Shown: positions 26,175 to 34,868, numbered from the stretch's first letter. The stretch is DNA of 64,000 nucleotides from JBFLVT01 sp036804525 (GCA_036804525.1 DAIRSE010000007.1:1-64000); one strand, 5' to 3'. Notes: a model not told the origin generated them from the letters alone. A program made the numbers and translations.

Positions 26175-27293
26175 GTGCTCGAAGGCGAGCGTATCTCGGA
26201 GCGGCAGGCGGTGTTCTTCCTGGTCAGCACCGTTCTCGCCACGGCGGTTCTTTTCGTGCCTTCGATTGTTACCGCTGCCGCCGGGAGAGACGGCTGGCTC
26301 TCCGTCCTGCCGGCGGTGCTTTGCGGCGGGGGCGTCGGCTGGCTGGCGGCGAGGCTGGCCCGGCGGTTTCCCGGGGAAACGGTGATCCAGTTTGCGCCCC
26401 GCCTGCTCGGGACCGTTGCGGGCAAGTTGGTCGGTTTTTGTTTTGTCTTTTATTTCTTCTGGGCAACCTACGTCATCCTGGCCGAGTTCCACGCCCTCCT
26501 CGGTGCGGCCTACCTGGCGCGTACACCGCCGGTGGTGCATATCGGCCTGCTCCTCTTGCTGGCCGTCTGCCTGGTCCGCTCCGGCCTGAAGGTCTACGCC
26601 CGGGTCAACGACCTGGTCCTGCCCGTGCTGGCGGGTGCCGTGCTGATCGTCATCATATCCGTCGTCAAGGACATCAGGCCCGACGTCTTCCTCCCCGTGC
26701 TGGAAAACGGCCTGCGCCCCGTTATCCTGGGAGCGGTCACCCCGGCCGGCTGGCTCGCCGAGACCGGCGCCGCCGTGCTGATGATCGCGCCCTACATCGC
26801 CGGCGGCCGCCGATACGCGGACCGGATTGTACTGACCGCTACCGCCGCTCTGGCGGCCCTTCTATTTCTGGTACTTGCGGTTGCTGTGGGGAATTTCGGA
26901 AACGAACGGGCCGCGAGCCTGCTCTTCCCGACCTTCAACCTGGTACGCAGCGTGCAGTTTGACACCTTACCCATTTTCAACCGGCAGGACCCGGTCTTCA
27001 TGGTGACCTGGATCGCCGGGATGCTGGTCAAGGTGGGGGCGTTCTTCTACCTGGGCCTGCTCGCGCTCGCCCAGTGGCTCGGTCTTGCAGGCTATCGCCC
27101 TCTCGTCCTCCCGGCCGCCGTCCTGATTGCCGCTCTCACGATGCAGGGCTTCCCCGATGTTGCCGTCCTCTCGCGTTACAGCGCAGAGACTGTACCGCTA
27201 TTCCTGCTGCTGATCAACGGGGGTCTGACCGGGGCCCTGTTGGTTGCCGCCGTGCTCCGGGGGAGCCAGATGAGCCCGCGCCCGCCCGCATAA
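26175..27293 (+). CDS. Spore germination permease, GerB (GerAB) type, first copy
   Basis: 372-aa member of the endospore germination permease family (APC superfamily), with ten hydrophobic segments and no signal peptide. GerAB-type subunits sit in the spore inner membrane and are the germinant-binding part of Ger receptors. GTG 26175 has GGAGGAGG upstream; the frame is open back to 26022 but that part is not GerB-like. First gene of a B-B-A-C operon. The upstream region contains GAAGAATATGT (26112), repeated before the second copy. Confidence 0.92.
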   Translation: MLEGERISERQAVFFLVSTVLATAVLFVPSIVTAAAGRDGWLSVLPAVLCGGGVGWLAARLARRFPGETVIQFAPRLLGTVAGKLVGFCFVFYFFWATYVILAEFHALLGAAYLARTPPVVHIGLLLLLAVCLVRSGLKVYARVNDLVLPVLAGAVLIVIISVVKDIRPDVFLPVLENGLRPVILGAVTPAGWLAETGAAVLMIAPYIAGGRRYADRIVLTATAALAALLFLVLAVAVGNFGNERAASLLFPTFNLVRSVQFDTLPIFNRQDPVFMVTWIAGMLVKVGAFFYLGLLALAQWLGLAGYRPLVLPAAVLIAALTMQGFPDVAVLSRYSAETVPLFLLLINGGLTGALLVAAVLRGSQMSPRPPA

Positions 27294-27362
27294 TCAAAAG
27301 GGCCCTGTCGAAGAATATGTACCAGCTTTCCTATCCAGGCAATATCCGGCGGAGGTGGACGA

Positions 27363-28502
27363 TTGGTACGTCAGATCGGGCAGATCTCGGCCTTTCAGGC
27401 TATGAATTACGAGATCAGCATTGTGCTGGCTACGGCCATTCTTTTTGTACCCGCGGTTGCGGCCCAGCACGCCCGCCAGGACGCCTGGCTTTCCCTGCCC
27501 CTGGCCGGGCTCTTCGGCGCCCTGGTCACGTACATCGCCGCCCGCCTGGCCCTGCGCTTCCCGCAGGAGACCGTGGTGCAGTACGCGCCCCGCGTCTTGG
27601 GACCGGTGGCCGGGAAAATGGTCGGGCTCATTTATGTGTACTACTACCTTTACGTGGCCTACTTCGTGCAGCGTGAGTTCTCGGAGCTGGTGAACACGGC
27701 CTACCTGCCGCGGACGCCGATGATCGTAGTCATAGGTGTGCTCACGCTTCTGAGCGTGTACGTCCTCTACCATGGGCTGGAGGTCTTGTGCAGGGTCAAC
27801 ACGGTGATCCTCTGGACGGTGATCGCCGCCCTGCTGCTGGTTATCGCCCTGGGGATCAAGGAGGTCCGCCTGGAGGAGTTCCTGCCCGTGCTGGAGAACG
27901 GCTTCGGACCGGTGATCCTCGGCGCGGTCGCCCCAGGTTCCTGGTTCGGCGAGACGGCGGTGATCTTGATGCTCATGCCCTTCATCGCTGCCGCGGACCG
28001 TCCCCGCATGCCGAAGTTCAACCTGCTGGCGGTCCTCATCCTGTTCACGCTCATGGAGCTGATTGTCGTCAGTGCCGTGGGGCGTTTCGGCGCCGCGCAG
28101 ACGGCAACCAAACTCTTCCCGACCCTTTCGCTGGCGCGGCACGTGGAAATCCCGTCGCTGCCCATCTTTTCGCGTCAAGACGCCCTCTTCATGGTCTTCT
28201 GGATCGGGGGGATGCTCTTCAAACTGTCCACCTTTTTCTATGCCGGCACTCTTGCCCTCGCCCAGTGGCTCAACCTCACAGACTACCGGCCGCTGATCCT
28301 GCCCCTGGCCGTGTTCATCACCGCCCTTGCCGTACAGTCTTGGGCGAACATCACGGATCTCAAGTCGTTCACCGGGGAGGTCTTCCCTTTTTCCATCAGC
28401 TTCGTTCAGTTCGTGCTTACCGGGATGATCCTGCTGGTTAGTATCATCCGGGGTATGGGCGGCGGGCGCGCTAAAGGGGGTGCGGGGAATGGCGGGGCGT
28501 AG
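27363..28502 (+). CDS. Spore germination permease, GerB (GerAB) type, second copy
   Basis: 379-aa paralogue of the preceding gene, with the same ten-segment layout and many aligned motifs (FLPVLENG, PVILGAV, FARQDALFMV-like loop). Starts at TTG 27363 after GGAGGTGG. Two B subunits with one A and one C suggest either two germinant specificities sharing the same partners or a heteromeric channel. It overlaps the GerA gene by 14 bases. Confidence 0.92.
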   Translation: MVRQIGQISAFQAMNYEISIVLATAILFVPAVAAQHARQDAWLSLPLAGLFGALVTYIAARLALRFPQETVVQYAPRVLGPVAGKMVGLIYVYYYLYVAYFVQREFSELVNTAYLPRTPMIVVIGVLTLLSVYVLYHGLEVLCRVNTVILWTVIAALLLVIALGIKEVRLEEFLPVLENGFGPVILGAVAPGSWFGETAVILMLMPFIAAADRPRMPKFNLLAVLILFTLMELIVVSAVGRFGAAQTATKLFPTLSLARHVEIPSLPIFSRQDALFMVFWIGGMLFKLSTFFYAGTLALAQWLNLTDYRPLILPLAVFITALAVQSWANITDLKSFTGEVFPFSISFVQFVLTGMILLVSIIRGMGGGRAKGGAGNGGA

Positions 28503-30207
28503 GCGCCGGATCGTCCGCTCCTTAAGCGAGATGCTGCGGGCCGGCCGCCGGGGGGCGCCGCAGGCAGAGCCTTCCACCGGCGGCGATGCCGCTCTTGCCG
28601 GCGGCGGCGCTTCGGGTACGAAAGGCGGCGGATCGGGGCAGGACGGACGGCAGGGGGGCGGACAGGGCGGTTCTGGTGAAAATCAGGTTTACAGCTTGGA
28701 CGAACTGCGCCGGGAGTCCCTCGGTACGTCCCTGGACGAGAATCTCGCCGGACTACGGCGCGTGTTGGGAGGCTTTCCCGGCTTCAGCATCCGGGAGTTC
28801 CGGGTGGCCGTAAAATGGCGGGCGGCCATGGTTTTCACGGAGGGCCTGATCGACCCTGCACTGGCCGAGGGCGGTATCCTCCGCCCCCTGATGCACTCCT
28901 CGCGGCGGGAGCCGGAGGCCGGGGGCTCGCTCCTGGAGACGGTCCGCGAGGCCGGCATGGCCGCCGCCCCGCTGCGCGCACGGCACACCCTCGGCGAGGT
29001 AGTCGAGGACGTGTTGGAGGGGCAGGCGGTGCTCCTCGTCGACGGCGAGCCCGGGGCCCTGAGCGCCGAAATAACCGGGTTCCCGACCCGCGGCATTGCC
29101 GAGCCGGTCAGCGAGAGCGTGGTACGCGGACCGCGCGAGGGATTCGTGGAGTCCCTGGCCAAGAACCTGACGCTGGTTCAGCGCCGCCTGAAGACCCCCA
29201 ATCTGGCCTGCGAGCATTTCTTCCTGGGTCTGGAGACCCGCACGCAGGTAACGGTACTGTATATCAAGGGGCGGGCCAACCCGGAGCACCTCGCCGAGCT
29301 GAAGCGCCGCCTGCAAAGGATCGACAAAAACATCGACGGGGTGCTGGAGAGCAACTACATCGAGGAACTTATCGCCGACCAGCCGCTCTCCCCGTTCCCG
29401 CAGGTCTTGAGCACCGAAAGGCCGGACCGCGTGGCGGCGGCCCTTTTGGACGGCCGCATCGCCGTCCTCATGGACAACACCCCCGTCGCACTGGTCGTCC
29501 CATACGAGTTCCTCGCCTTGATGCAGGCGGCCGAGGACTACTACCAGAACTACTTCTTCGGGACGGCCATCCGCATCCTGCGCTACGTCGCCCTGGTCAT
29601 CGCGCTGATCGGTCCGGCGGTCTACGTGGCCGTGACCACCTTTCACCAGGAGATGATCCCGGAGGCCCTGCTCTTTTCCATCGTCGCCGCCCGCCAGGGG
29701 ATACCCTTTCCGGCGGTGATCGAGATGCTGCTCATCGACTACGCCTTCGAGCTCCTCCGGGAGGCGGGGATCAGGCTGCCCCGCCCGGTCGGCCAGGCGG
29801 TCTCCATCGTCGGAGCGCTGGTCATCGGCCAGGCCGCGATCCAGGCCGGGCTGACCTCGCCCCTGGCCGTGATCGTCGTTGCCGTGACGGGGATCGCCTC
29901 CTTTGTACTGCCGTCATTTTCTCTGGCATTCAGCTTCCGGGTGATCCGCTTTTTTATCACTATTCTGGGAGGCATCCTCGGTCTCTACGGGGTTGTCGCC
30001 GGTGTTCTGGCCATCCTCATCCACCTGGCCGGCCTGCGCACGCTGGGGGTGCCCTATCTCGCCGGGTTCGCCCCGCTGCACGTCTCCGACTTGAAGGAGA
30101 CTGTCGTGCGTCCTCCCTGGTGGGCCATTCGCCGGCGCCCGCAAGAACTCAGCAAGAACAACCGAGAGCGCGCGACACCGGACCTGCGGCCGGGGCCGCA
30201 GCATTAG
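28489..30207 (+). CDS. Spore germination receptor subunit GerA (GerAA) type
   Basis: 572 aa. A basic N-terminus, then a Gly/Ser-rich linker (about residues 35-65), the soluble GerAA N-terminal domain (about 70-330) and a membrane domain of several helices (about 360-540) with the family motifs ALMQAAEDYYQNYFFGT and AARQGIPFPAVIEMLL. ATG 28489 follows AAAGGGGG by nine bases. The long Gly-rich linker is more extended than in Bacillus GerAA. Co-transcribed with both GerB genes and GerC. Confidence 0.93.
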   Translation: MAGRRRRIVRSLSEMLRAGRRGAPQAEPSTGGDAALAGGGASGTKGGGSGQDGRQGGGQGGSGENQVYSLDELRRESLGTSLDENLAGLRRVLGGFPGFSIREFRVAVKWRAAMVFTEGLIDPALAEGGILRPLMHSSRREPEAGGSLLETVREAGMAAAPLRARHTLGEVVEDVLEGQAVLLVDGEPGALSAEITGFPTRGIAEPVSESVVRGPREGFVESLAKNLTLVQRRLKTPNLACEHFFLGLETRTQVTVLYIKGRANPEHLAELKRRLQRIDKNIDGVLESNYIEELIADQPLSPFPQVLSTERPDRVAAALLDGRIAVLMDNTPVALVVPYEFLALMQAAEDYYQNYFFGTAIRILRYVALVIALIGPAVYVAVTTFHQEMIPEALLFSIVAARQGIPFPAVIEMLLIDYAFELLREAGIRLPRPVGQAVSIVGALVIGQAAIQAGLTSPLAVIVVAVTGIASFVLPSFSLAFSFRVIRFFITILGGILGLYGVVAGVLAILIHLAGLRTLGVPYLAGFAPLHVSDLKETVVRPPWWAIRRRPQELSKNNRERATPDLRPGPQH

Positions 30208-30226
30208 CATTGGTGGTGGTTGTAGG

Positions 30227-31462
30227 TTGCAGGGTGGTAGACCGCTGAATGTACTGTTTACAATAATCGTGTTTGCAGTGGCGGTATTCGTCTCCGGCTG
30301 CTGGGACAAAAAAGAGGCCGAGGACCTGGGCTATGTCCGGGCGACCGCCGTCGACCGGGCGCCGGGCGGGAAGGTCCGCCTGATCGCCCAGGTACCCAAC
30401 CCGCGTGCTCTCGGAGGCGGCGGGGGAATGGCGGGAGTTACTCCCGGAGCGAGCATTCCGTCCAAGCCCTACCGCAATTACGAAGGCGAGGGAGCGACCG
30501 TTTTCGACGCCATACGGGAGATATCGCTTCATTCCCCCCGGCAGCTCTTCTGGGCCCAGAACGGATTGGTCATCTTTTCCGAGGGGCTGGCACGGCAAGG
30601 TATCGCCCGGCACCTGGATTTCTTCGAGCGGAGTATGGAGATCCGGCGGCGCCTCAACCATGTCCTGGTTACTCCGAGCGAGCCGGCCCTGCTCCTGGAC
30701 ATCCCCGGCACGCAGGAAACCATCCCGGCGGCCAGGATGGAAGAAATCATAAGGAACGACATACTGTCTTCACGTTTTGCCGTCGTTAACCTTAGTCAAT
30801 TTCTCAAAATGCTGGCCGCTGAAGGACAGGATGCGTACTGCGGGGTAGTGCGGGTACGGCGTAACCCCACCCGTCCCGGCATAGTGCAGCAGCCGAACGC
30901 GCCGGAGCCCGTCTTCATCCTCGAACTGAGCGGTGCTGCCGCCTTTCGGGGGGACCGTTTCGCCGGTTATCTCACCGAGCGGGAAACGCGCGGCGTACAG
31001 TGGGCCCAAAACAAGGTTCAAGGTGGCGCTGTTACCGTTCCCAGCCCTTCTGGGGGCGGACGGGTAACTCTGGAGATTATTGCTGGTGGGAAGAGCCGGA
31101 TCATGCCGGACATCCAGGACGGGAGGCTCCTGGCTACGGTAGAGGTCAGGGGGGTCGAGGCCGATGTCGCCCAGAGCGAGGGCACGCTGGACCTGACCCG
31201 CCCCGAGGCGGTCGAGGCTTTGAACCGGGCCCTGGCGCAGGCTGTCGAGCAGGAAATAACGGCGGCGGCCGGCAAGGCCCAGGAACTCGGCTCCGATGTT
31301 CTCGGGGTGGGAGCGGCCTTCCACCGGAAGTTCCCGCGGGAGTGGCGGGAGATGAAAGACAGCTGGCCGGAAATCTTCCCCGGCGTCGAAATCACGGCTC
31401 GTGCCGAGGCTTCGGTCCGGCGCACCGGCTTCATCGAGAAGGGCATAGGGGTCAAACCTTAA
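30227..31462 (+). CDS. Spore germination lipoprotein, Ger(x)C family
   Basis: 411 aa. N-terminal signal with lipobox VSGC (lipidated Cys near residue 25) followed by WDKKEAEDLGYV, the GerC hallmark. Domains 1-3 of GerAC follow, including the C-terminal helical/beta part (LAQAVEQEITAAAGKAQELGSD). Anchors on the outer face of the spore inner membrane and completes the receptor. The start is uncertain: TTG 30227 is used, but a CTG at 30245 would sit well behind AGGGTGG. Confidence 0.9.
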   Translation: MQGGRPLNVLFTIIVFAVAVFVSGCWDKKEAEDLGYVRATAVDRAPGGKVRLIAQVPNPRALGGGGGMAGVTPGASIPSKPYRNYEGEGATVFDAIREISLHSPRQLFWAQNGLVIFSEGLARQGIARHLDFFERSMEIRRRLNHVLVTPSEPALLLDIPGTQETIPAARMEEIIRNDILSSRFAVVNLSQFLKMLAAEGQDAYCGVVRVRRNPTRPGIVQQPNAPEPVFILELSGAAAFRGDRFAGYLTERETRGVQWAQNKVQGGAVTVPSPSGGGRVTLEIIAGGKSRIMPDIQDGRLLATVEVRGVEADVAQSEGTLDLTRPEAVEALNRALAQAVEQEITAAAGKAQELGSDVLGVGAAFHRKFPREWREMKDSWPEIFPGVEITARAEASVRRTGFIEKGIGVKP

Positions 31463-31529
31463 GTTTTCTTAAATTCTTCAAGAAAGAGCCTGACCCTAAT
31501 AAATGTGAAAAACCTGAAGGTCCGACCCC

Positions 31530-31784
31530 ATGATCGAGAGGCGAGATGTATTGAACCTGTTTCTTCTGTTTCTGTTGTTCGTGTCCATCATCGCTTTTGA
31601 AGTGCCGAAACTCGTCCGCCAGAGAATGTATCGTGAACTCTGGGCCTTCGCCGGGGTTACTTTCATTGCCATGGTGCTGAGCTTCGGGGTGGCGCTCAAG
31701 CTGCCCGTCCCCAACATTACCAAAGGGATTGAGGCCGTGGTCCGGCCTGTGTACCTGGCCTTTGAACAGATGCTGAAGCCATAA
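31530..31784 (+). CDS. Small two-helix membrane protein next to ger genes
   Basis: 84 aa with two membrane helices (about residues 8-25 and 38-58). ATG 31530 lies just after an AAGGTCCGACCCC motif that recurs elsewhere between genes. Being 67 bases after GerC on the same strand, it may be a fifth operon member, like the small GerD/GerE-type membrane proteins reported beside some Ger operons, but no homology was recognised. Confidence 0.55.
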   Translation: MIERRDVLNLFLLFLLFVSIIAFEVPKLVRQRMYRELWAFAGVTFIAMVLSFGVALKLPVPNITKGIEAVVRPVYLAFEQMLKP

Positions 31785-31786
31785 AC

Positions 31787-31817
31787 GGTCGTCGATCGTC
31801 AGTCGTCGGTCGTCGGA
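31787..31817 (+). repeat. Heptamer tract (TCGTCGG family), copy 1
   Basis: TCGTCGA-TCGTCAG-TCGTCGG-TCGTCGG followed by AAACAGGGGATGG, a tail shared with the tracts at 55.4 and 61.3 kb. Confidence 0.85.
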
Positions 31818-31850
31818 AACAGGGGATGGAGGGTATTTTGCGCACCGCCG

Positions 31851-32162
31851 TCATTGGAGCGGCACGTACAGGGCGTTTTCCCGGTCGTTGTAGTGTGCTT
31901 CGAATTTGCCTTTGTTGCGGATGTCGAAATGTTTGAAGAAGCCTTTAGCGTGGATCTTCGTTTTCTTCAGATTGAGCCCGTTTTCACTGGGCCTGATACG
32001 AATGGTCTTGGTGTCCGGGTCAAAGGCCAGTTCGAAGCGATCACCTTTCACGTATTTTCGAGCGAGTTTGTTGAGGACAATCGAGGATTTAGAAAGCGAT
32101 ACCGTAGGTTTCGCTTCCTTCCGGGGACCGCGTTCCTTGGGCGTATACACCTGAAAAGCCAT
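31851..32162 (-). CDS. Hypothetical basic protein, possibly AbrB/SpoVT-like
   Basis: 103 aa, basic. The middle (SIVLNKLARKYVKGDRFELAFDPDTKTIRIRP) has the strand-turn-strand pattern of swapped-hairpin AbrB-type DNA-binding domains, but the match is only suggestive. ATG 32162 has GGGAGGC upstream. Single gene on the minus strand, converging on the germination operon. Confidence 0.55.
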   Translation of the reverse strand: MAFQVYTPKERGPRKEAKPTVSLSKSSIVLNKLARKYVKGDRFELAFDPDTKTIRIRPSENGLNLKKTKIHAKGFFKHFDIRNKGKFEAHYNDRENALYVPLQ

Positions 32163-32407
32163 ATGCCTTGCCTCCCGATGGTTGGTTGATTTCGTAAGAT
32201 ACCAATATTATGTCCCTGCTCAGGTATTTTAAAACATTATTCTAAAAACTGCCCTGAGCTTCCGGGTTTATGAGTTGAGGTCAAGTATTTGCCCGTACCG
32301 GGGGAACAGCCGCTTGTGTTCGGGTTTGCCGAACTTCCTCCAAAACGACGGCCGATTATTAACGTAGTTTGCTTAAGGCAGTCAAAGTTTTTGGACGGTA
32401 GCCGCAA
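32163..32407. other. Intergenic region, nothing firmly recognised
   Basis: AT-rich near 32200-32260 with a loose GCTCAGG/CCTGAGC inverted repeat (32218 and 32253) that could belong to the promoter of the 103-aa gene. The rest shows no ORF with a ribosome site. Confidence 0.3.
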
Positions 32408-32446
32408 AATAAAAGCCCGGGGCGTTTCCTAGCGCTCCGGGCTTTA
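32408..32446 (-). terminator. Terminator of the flavin oxidoreductase operon
   Basis: On the minus strand AAAGCCCGG...CCGGGCTTTT followed by ATTTT, about 60 bases after the stop at 32509. Confidence 0.85.
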
Positions 32447-32508
32447 AACTTGCGTGCCTTGCGCCGCCTTTTCCGGCTCAGGCCATACTCAAGCTGTACA
32501 CGGTCGGG

Positions 32509-33480
32509 TTACTTGCCTGTCACTGCGGCCGTTCCTTCTGTCGCGGCCTTGTATTCCGCAATAAGCTTGGCGAAGATCGCTTTTACCGGCAGGATTTCTT
32601 TGATACGGTGCACGTTTTGCCCGCAGAACACGACTCCTTCGTCGACGTTTCCTTTTTGGCTGTTGTCCAGCGCCCGGATGATGCAGTAGTCCTTGGAACA
32701 TACCTTAAGGCACTTCTCGCATTCCCGGGGTTTGGGAGCCTCGTCGCGCATGATCTTTTCCACGAAAGCGTTCCTGAGCGCCCGTCCGGGCATGCCTACC
32801 GGGCTCTTGATCACGACTACGTCTTCGGCGGTAGCCTCCAGGTACTTTTGTTTAAAGGCGTCGGAAACGGCGCATTCTTCGCTGAGGACGAAACGCGTGG
32901 CGAGCTGGACGCCGTCCGCACCCAGGCGGATCATTTCCGCGATGTCGGCGCCGGTGACCATGCCTCCGGCCGCGATCACCGGAATGTCGACGGCCTCCTT
33001 GATCTCCGGGACGATCTCCTTGACCGAGCGGTCGGTGCCCAGGTGGCCTCCCGCCTCGCAGCCCTCGGCCACTACGGCCGCGGCGCCTTGTTTCTCGGCC
33101 AGCCTGGCCAGCCTGGCGGACGAGACAATGGACACGACAGGGATGCCGGCTTCCTTGCCCCAGGCGAAAATGTCCCGCGAGAACCCGGCCCCGCTGAAGA
33201 TAACGTCAATCTTTTCTTCCAGGGCGGTTTTCACAAGGGCGGCGAATTCGCGGACGGCGAACATAATGTTGACGCCGATAATGCCCCGGCTCAGGCTCCG
33301 GGCCTTCCGGATTTCTTCCTTAAGCTCCTCCAGGGCCATACCGGTGGCCCCGATCACACCGATGCCGCCGGCGTTGGCCACCGCCGCGGCGAGGGGCGCC
33401 GTCGAAACCCTGAGGGCCATACCTCCCTGGATAATGGGATAACGAGGCAGGAGCCGGCCGATCTGTAGTTTTGGAAACAC
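32509..33480 (-). CDS. Nitronate monooxygenase/FabK-type FMN oxidoreductase
   Basis: 323-aa TIM-barrel FMN enzyme: YPIIQGGMA at the N-terminus, FMN phosphate-binding GCEAGGHLG near 145-153 and IPVIAAGGM near 175. A cysteine-rich insert (CEKCLKVCSKDYC, about 260-275) suggests a bound metal or FeS cluster, as in clostridial relatives. Members act as nitronate monooxygenases or as FabK-type enoyl-ACP reductases; no fatty-acid genes lie nearby, so the role is open. GTG 33480 lacks a strong ribosome site. Probably transcribed with the 84-aa gene upstream from the structured leader. Confidence 0.88.
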   Translation of the reverse strand: MFPKLQIGRLLPRYPIIQGGMALRVSTAPLAAAVANAGGIGVIGATGMALEELKEEIRKARSLSRGIIGVNIMFAVREFAALVKTALEEKIDVIFSGAGFSRDIFAWGKEAGIPVVSIVSSARLARLAEKQGAAAVVAEGCEAGGHLGTDRSVKEIVPEIKEAVDIPVIAAGGMVTGADIAEMIRLGADGVQLATRFVLSEECAVSDAFKQKYLEATAEDVVVIKSPVGMPGRALRNAFVEKIMRDEAPKPRECEKCLKVCSKDYCIIRALDNSQKGNVDEGVVFCGQNVHRIKEILPVKAIFAKLIAEYKAATEGTAAVTGK

Positions 33481-33567
33481 TTTTTCATTCCCGCTTTCAA
33501 TTTGTAGTATCGTGCTGTATGAATAGCACAGCGGCTAACCAAATTCGTGATTCTTCCTCGAATTCCT

Positions 33568-33822
33568 TTACGTGATCGTATCCATTTTTGTTTCAGCACC
33601 CTTTTTGGCCCTGAGCTCGGACCGGATGGCCTGGGCCAGGATGCCGGCAACCGTGCCCACAACCATGGAACCGAGCATGAAATAGAGCGGGAGATCGGCG
33701 GCCTTAGGCGGCAAAGTCCCGCCGCTCTGAGCGATTAGGTGGGCTTTAAGCCAGAGGCCTGCGGCGAAGATAGGGGAGATAAACAGCAGCGCCAGGATGT
33801 AGATGGCCAGCTTGCCTAACAA
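33568..33822 (-). CDS. Small two-helix membrane protein behind a structured leader
   Basis: 84 aa with two hydrophobic helices (about residues 5-27 and 46-66). TTG 33822 has GGAGG eight bases upstream. No family was recognised. The gene is preceded by a promoter, about 140 bases of structured RNA and a terminator that ends 21 bases before the start, so its expression is probably controlled by transcription attenuation. Confidence 0.6.
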   Translation of the reverse strand: MLGKLAIYILALLFISPIFAAGLWLKAHLIAQSGGTLPPKAADLPLYFMLGSMVVGTVAGILAQAIRSELRAKKGAETKMDTIT

Positions 33823-33842
33823 ATGGATCGCCTCCCGATTTA

Positions 33843-33875
33843 TAAAAACAATCCCGCGGTCTGCGAGCCGCGGGA
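33843..33875 (-). terminator. Terminator/attenuator in the leader of the 84-aa gene
   Basis: On the minus strand TCCCGCGG pairs with CCGCGGGA around an 8-base loop, followed by TTGTTTTTATA. It stands between the structured leader and the coding start. Confidence 0.85.
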
Positions 33876-34012
33876 CATTCTTTCTTCCGCTGGGGGCATT
33901 ACTACGTGTTCCCCAGCCTTACCACGGAGCCGGTACAGGTGGAGACTGTACCGTAGGCCAGTTCCCCGCTTCTCCACTCGGGTGGCCCCCGGTCGTGCTC
34001 AAGACCGGTTAT
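33876..34012 (-). ncRNA. Structured RNA leader of unknown class
   Basis: Read on the minus strand from the promoter: a hairpin CCGGTC/GACCGG (34009-33990), then a closing stem GGGGGC/GCCCCC (33990-33985 with 33897-33892). Inside lie a small CCAC/GTGG hairpin, an eight-base-pair CGGTACAG/CTGTACCG hairpin (33953-33931) and two GGGGAAC words in single-stranded positions. A terminator follows. This promoter-aptamer-like fold-terminator-gene order is that of a riboswitch or protein-responsive leader. It does not match the consensus of the common riboswitch classes that I can recall. Confidence 0.6.
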
Positions 34013-34018
34013 GTTTAT

Positions 34019-34047
34019 ATCATACCACCGGGGAAACGGACATTCAA
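34019..34047 (-). promoter_or_regulatory. Sigma-A type promoter of the structured leader
   Basis: On the minus strand TTGAAT (34047-34042) and TATGAT (34024-34019) are 17 bases apart. Confidence 0.7.
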
Positions 34048-34073
34048 GCGGCTTGTATCGCTCCGGAAATTAA

Positions 34074-34172
34074 TTACTGGTTAAGGACCTTTTGCTGCCA
34101 GAGAAAGACGATGACGATAATCAGGAAAATAATGCGGATAACCCACTGGGTGGTTTTGTTCATCCTGCGCAC
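34074..34172 (-). CDS. 32-aa single-helix membrane peptide
   Basis: Too short for routine gene calling. GTG 34172 has GAGGAGG six bases upstream; the product is a basic, polar start (MRRMNKTTQW), one strongly hydrophobic helix (VIRIIFLIIVIVFLW) and a short polar tail, ending at TAA 34074. Ribosome site, start, helix and stop together make it a convincing small gene. It stands divergent from sodA and upstream of the structured leader. Function unknown. Confidence 0.65.
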   Translation of the reverse strand: MRRMNKTTQWVIRIIFLIIVIVFLWQQKVLNQ

Positions 34173-34200
34173 GGCACACCTCCTCATTTGGTCTTTCGGA

Positions 34201-34230
34201 TTGGTAAATCCAGCCTTATAGCGTTATAAT
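34201..34230 (+). promoter_or_regulatory. Promoter of the superoxide dismutase gene
   Basis: TTGGTA at 34201-34206 and a perfect TATAAT at 34225-34230 with an 18-base spacer, 30 bases before the start codon. Confidence 0.7.
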
Positions 34231-34259
34231 ATCCCAAAATGATAAAGGACGGTGGTCTA

Positions 34260-34859
34260 ATGCCTCATCAACTTCCGCCTCTGCCTTATGCCTACGATGC
34301 CCTGGAGCCTTATTACGACGAGCAGACGGTACGCCTGCATCACGACGCGCACCACAAGGCTTATGTCGACGGGTTGAACAACGCGGAGGCCAAGCTCGCC
34401 GAGGCAAGAGAAAAAGGTGACTTTGCCCTGGTCAAACACTGGGAGCGCGAGCTGGCTTTCCATGGTTCCGGTCACATCCTGCATACCATCTTCTGGGAGA
34501 ATATGGCTCCAAACGCCGGCGGTGCGCCCACGGGGCCGGTCGCCGAACAGATTGACAGGGATTTCGGCGGCTACGACAGCTTCAAGAAGCAGTTCTCGGC
34601 CGCCGCCGTGGCCGTTGAAGGATCCGGTTGGGCCGTTTTGGGTTGGAACCCCGGGTTCGGCAAACTGGTCATCCTGACGGCCGAAAAACACCAGAACCTG
34701 ACCCAGTGGGGGGTCGTCCCCCTCCTGGTCTGCGATGTGTGGGAACATGCGTACTACCTGAAATACCAGAACAGGCGGGCGGCATGGGTGGAGGCCTGGT
34801 GGAACCTCGTCAACTGGGACGACGTGAACCGTAGGTGGACCGCCTGCGCCGGGCGTTGA
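34260..34859 (+). CDS. sodA: Fe/Mn superoxide dismutase
   Basis: 199 aa. Converts superoxide to oxygen and peroxide in the cytoplasm. Metal ligands of the family are present: His in LHHDAHHKAYV (about 27), His in ELAFHGSGHILH (about 76), and Asp and His in VCDVWEHAYYLKYQN (about 160-164). Metal preference cannot be fixed from sequence alone. ATG 34260 has GGTGG upstream; the frame extends to 34239 without a ribosome site. Its own sigma-A promoter lies immediately before it. Confidence 0.93.
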   Translation: MPHQLPPLPYAYDALEPYYDEQTVRLHHDAHHKAYVDGLNNAEAKLAEAREKGDFALVKHWERELAFHGSGHILHTIFWENMAPNAGGAPTGPVAEQIDRDFGGYDSFKKQFSAAAVAVEGSGWAVLGWNPGFGKLVILTAEKHQNLTQWGVVPLLVCDVWEHAYYLKYQNRRAAWVEAWWNLVNWDDVNRRWTACAGR

Positions 34860-34868
34860 AAACGATCC

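Noticed and set aside
28815..30248. 477-aa frame within gerA
   Set aside because: Out-of-frame shadow with Arg/Gly/Pro-rich low-complexity composition; gerA is the true frame.
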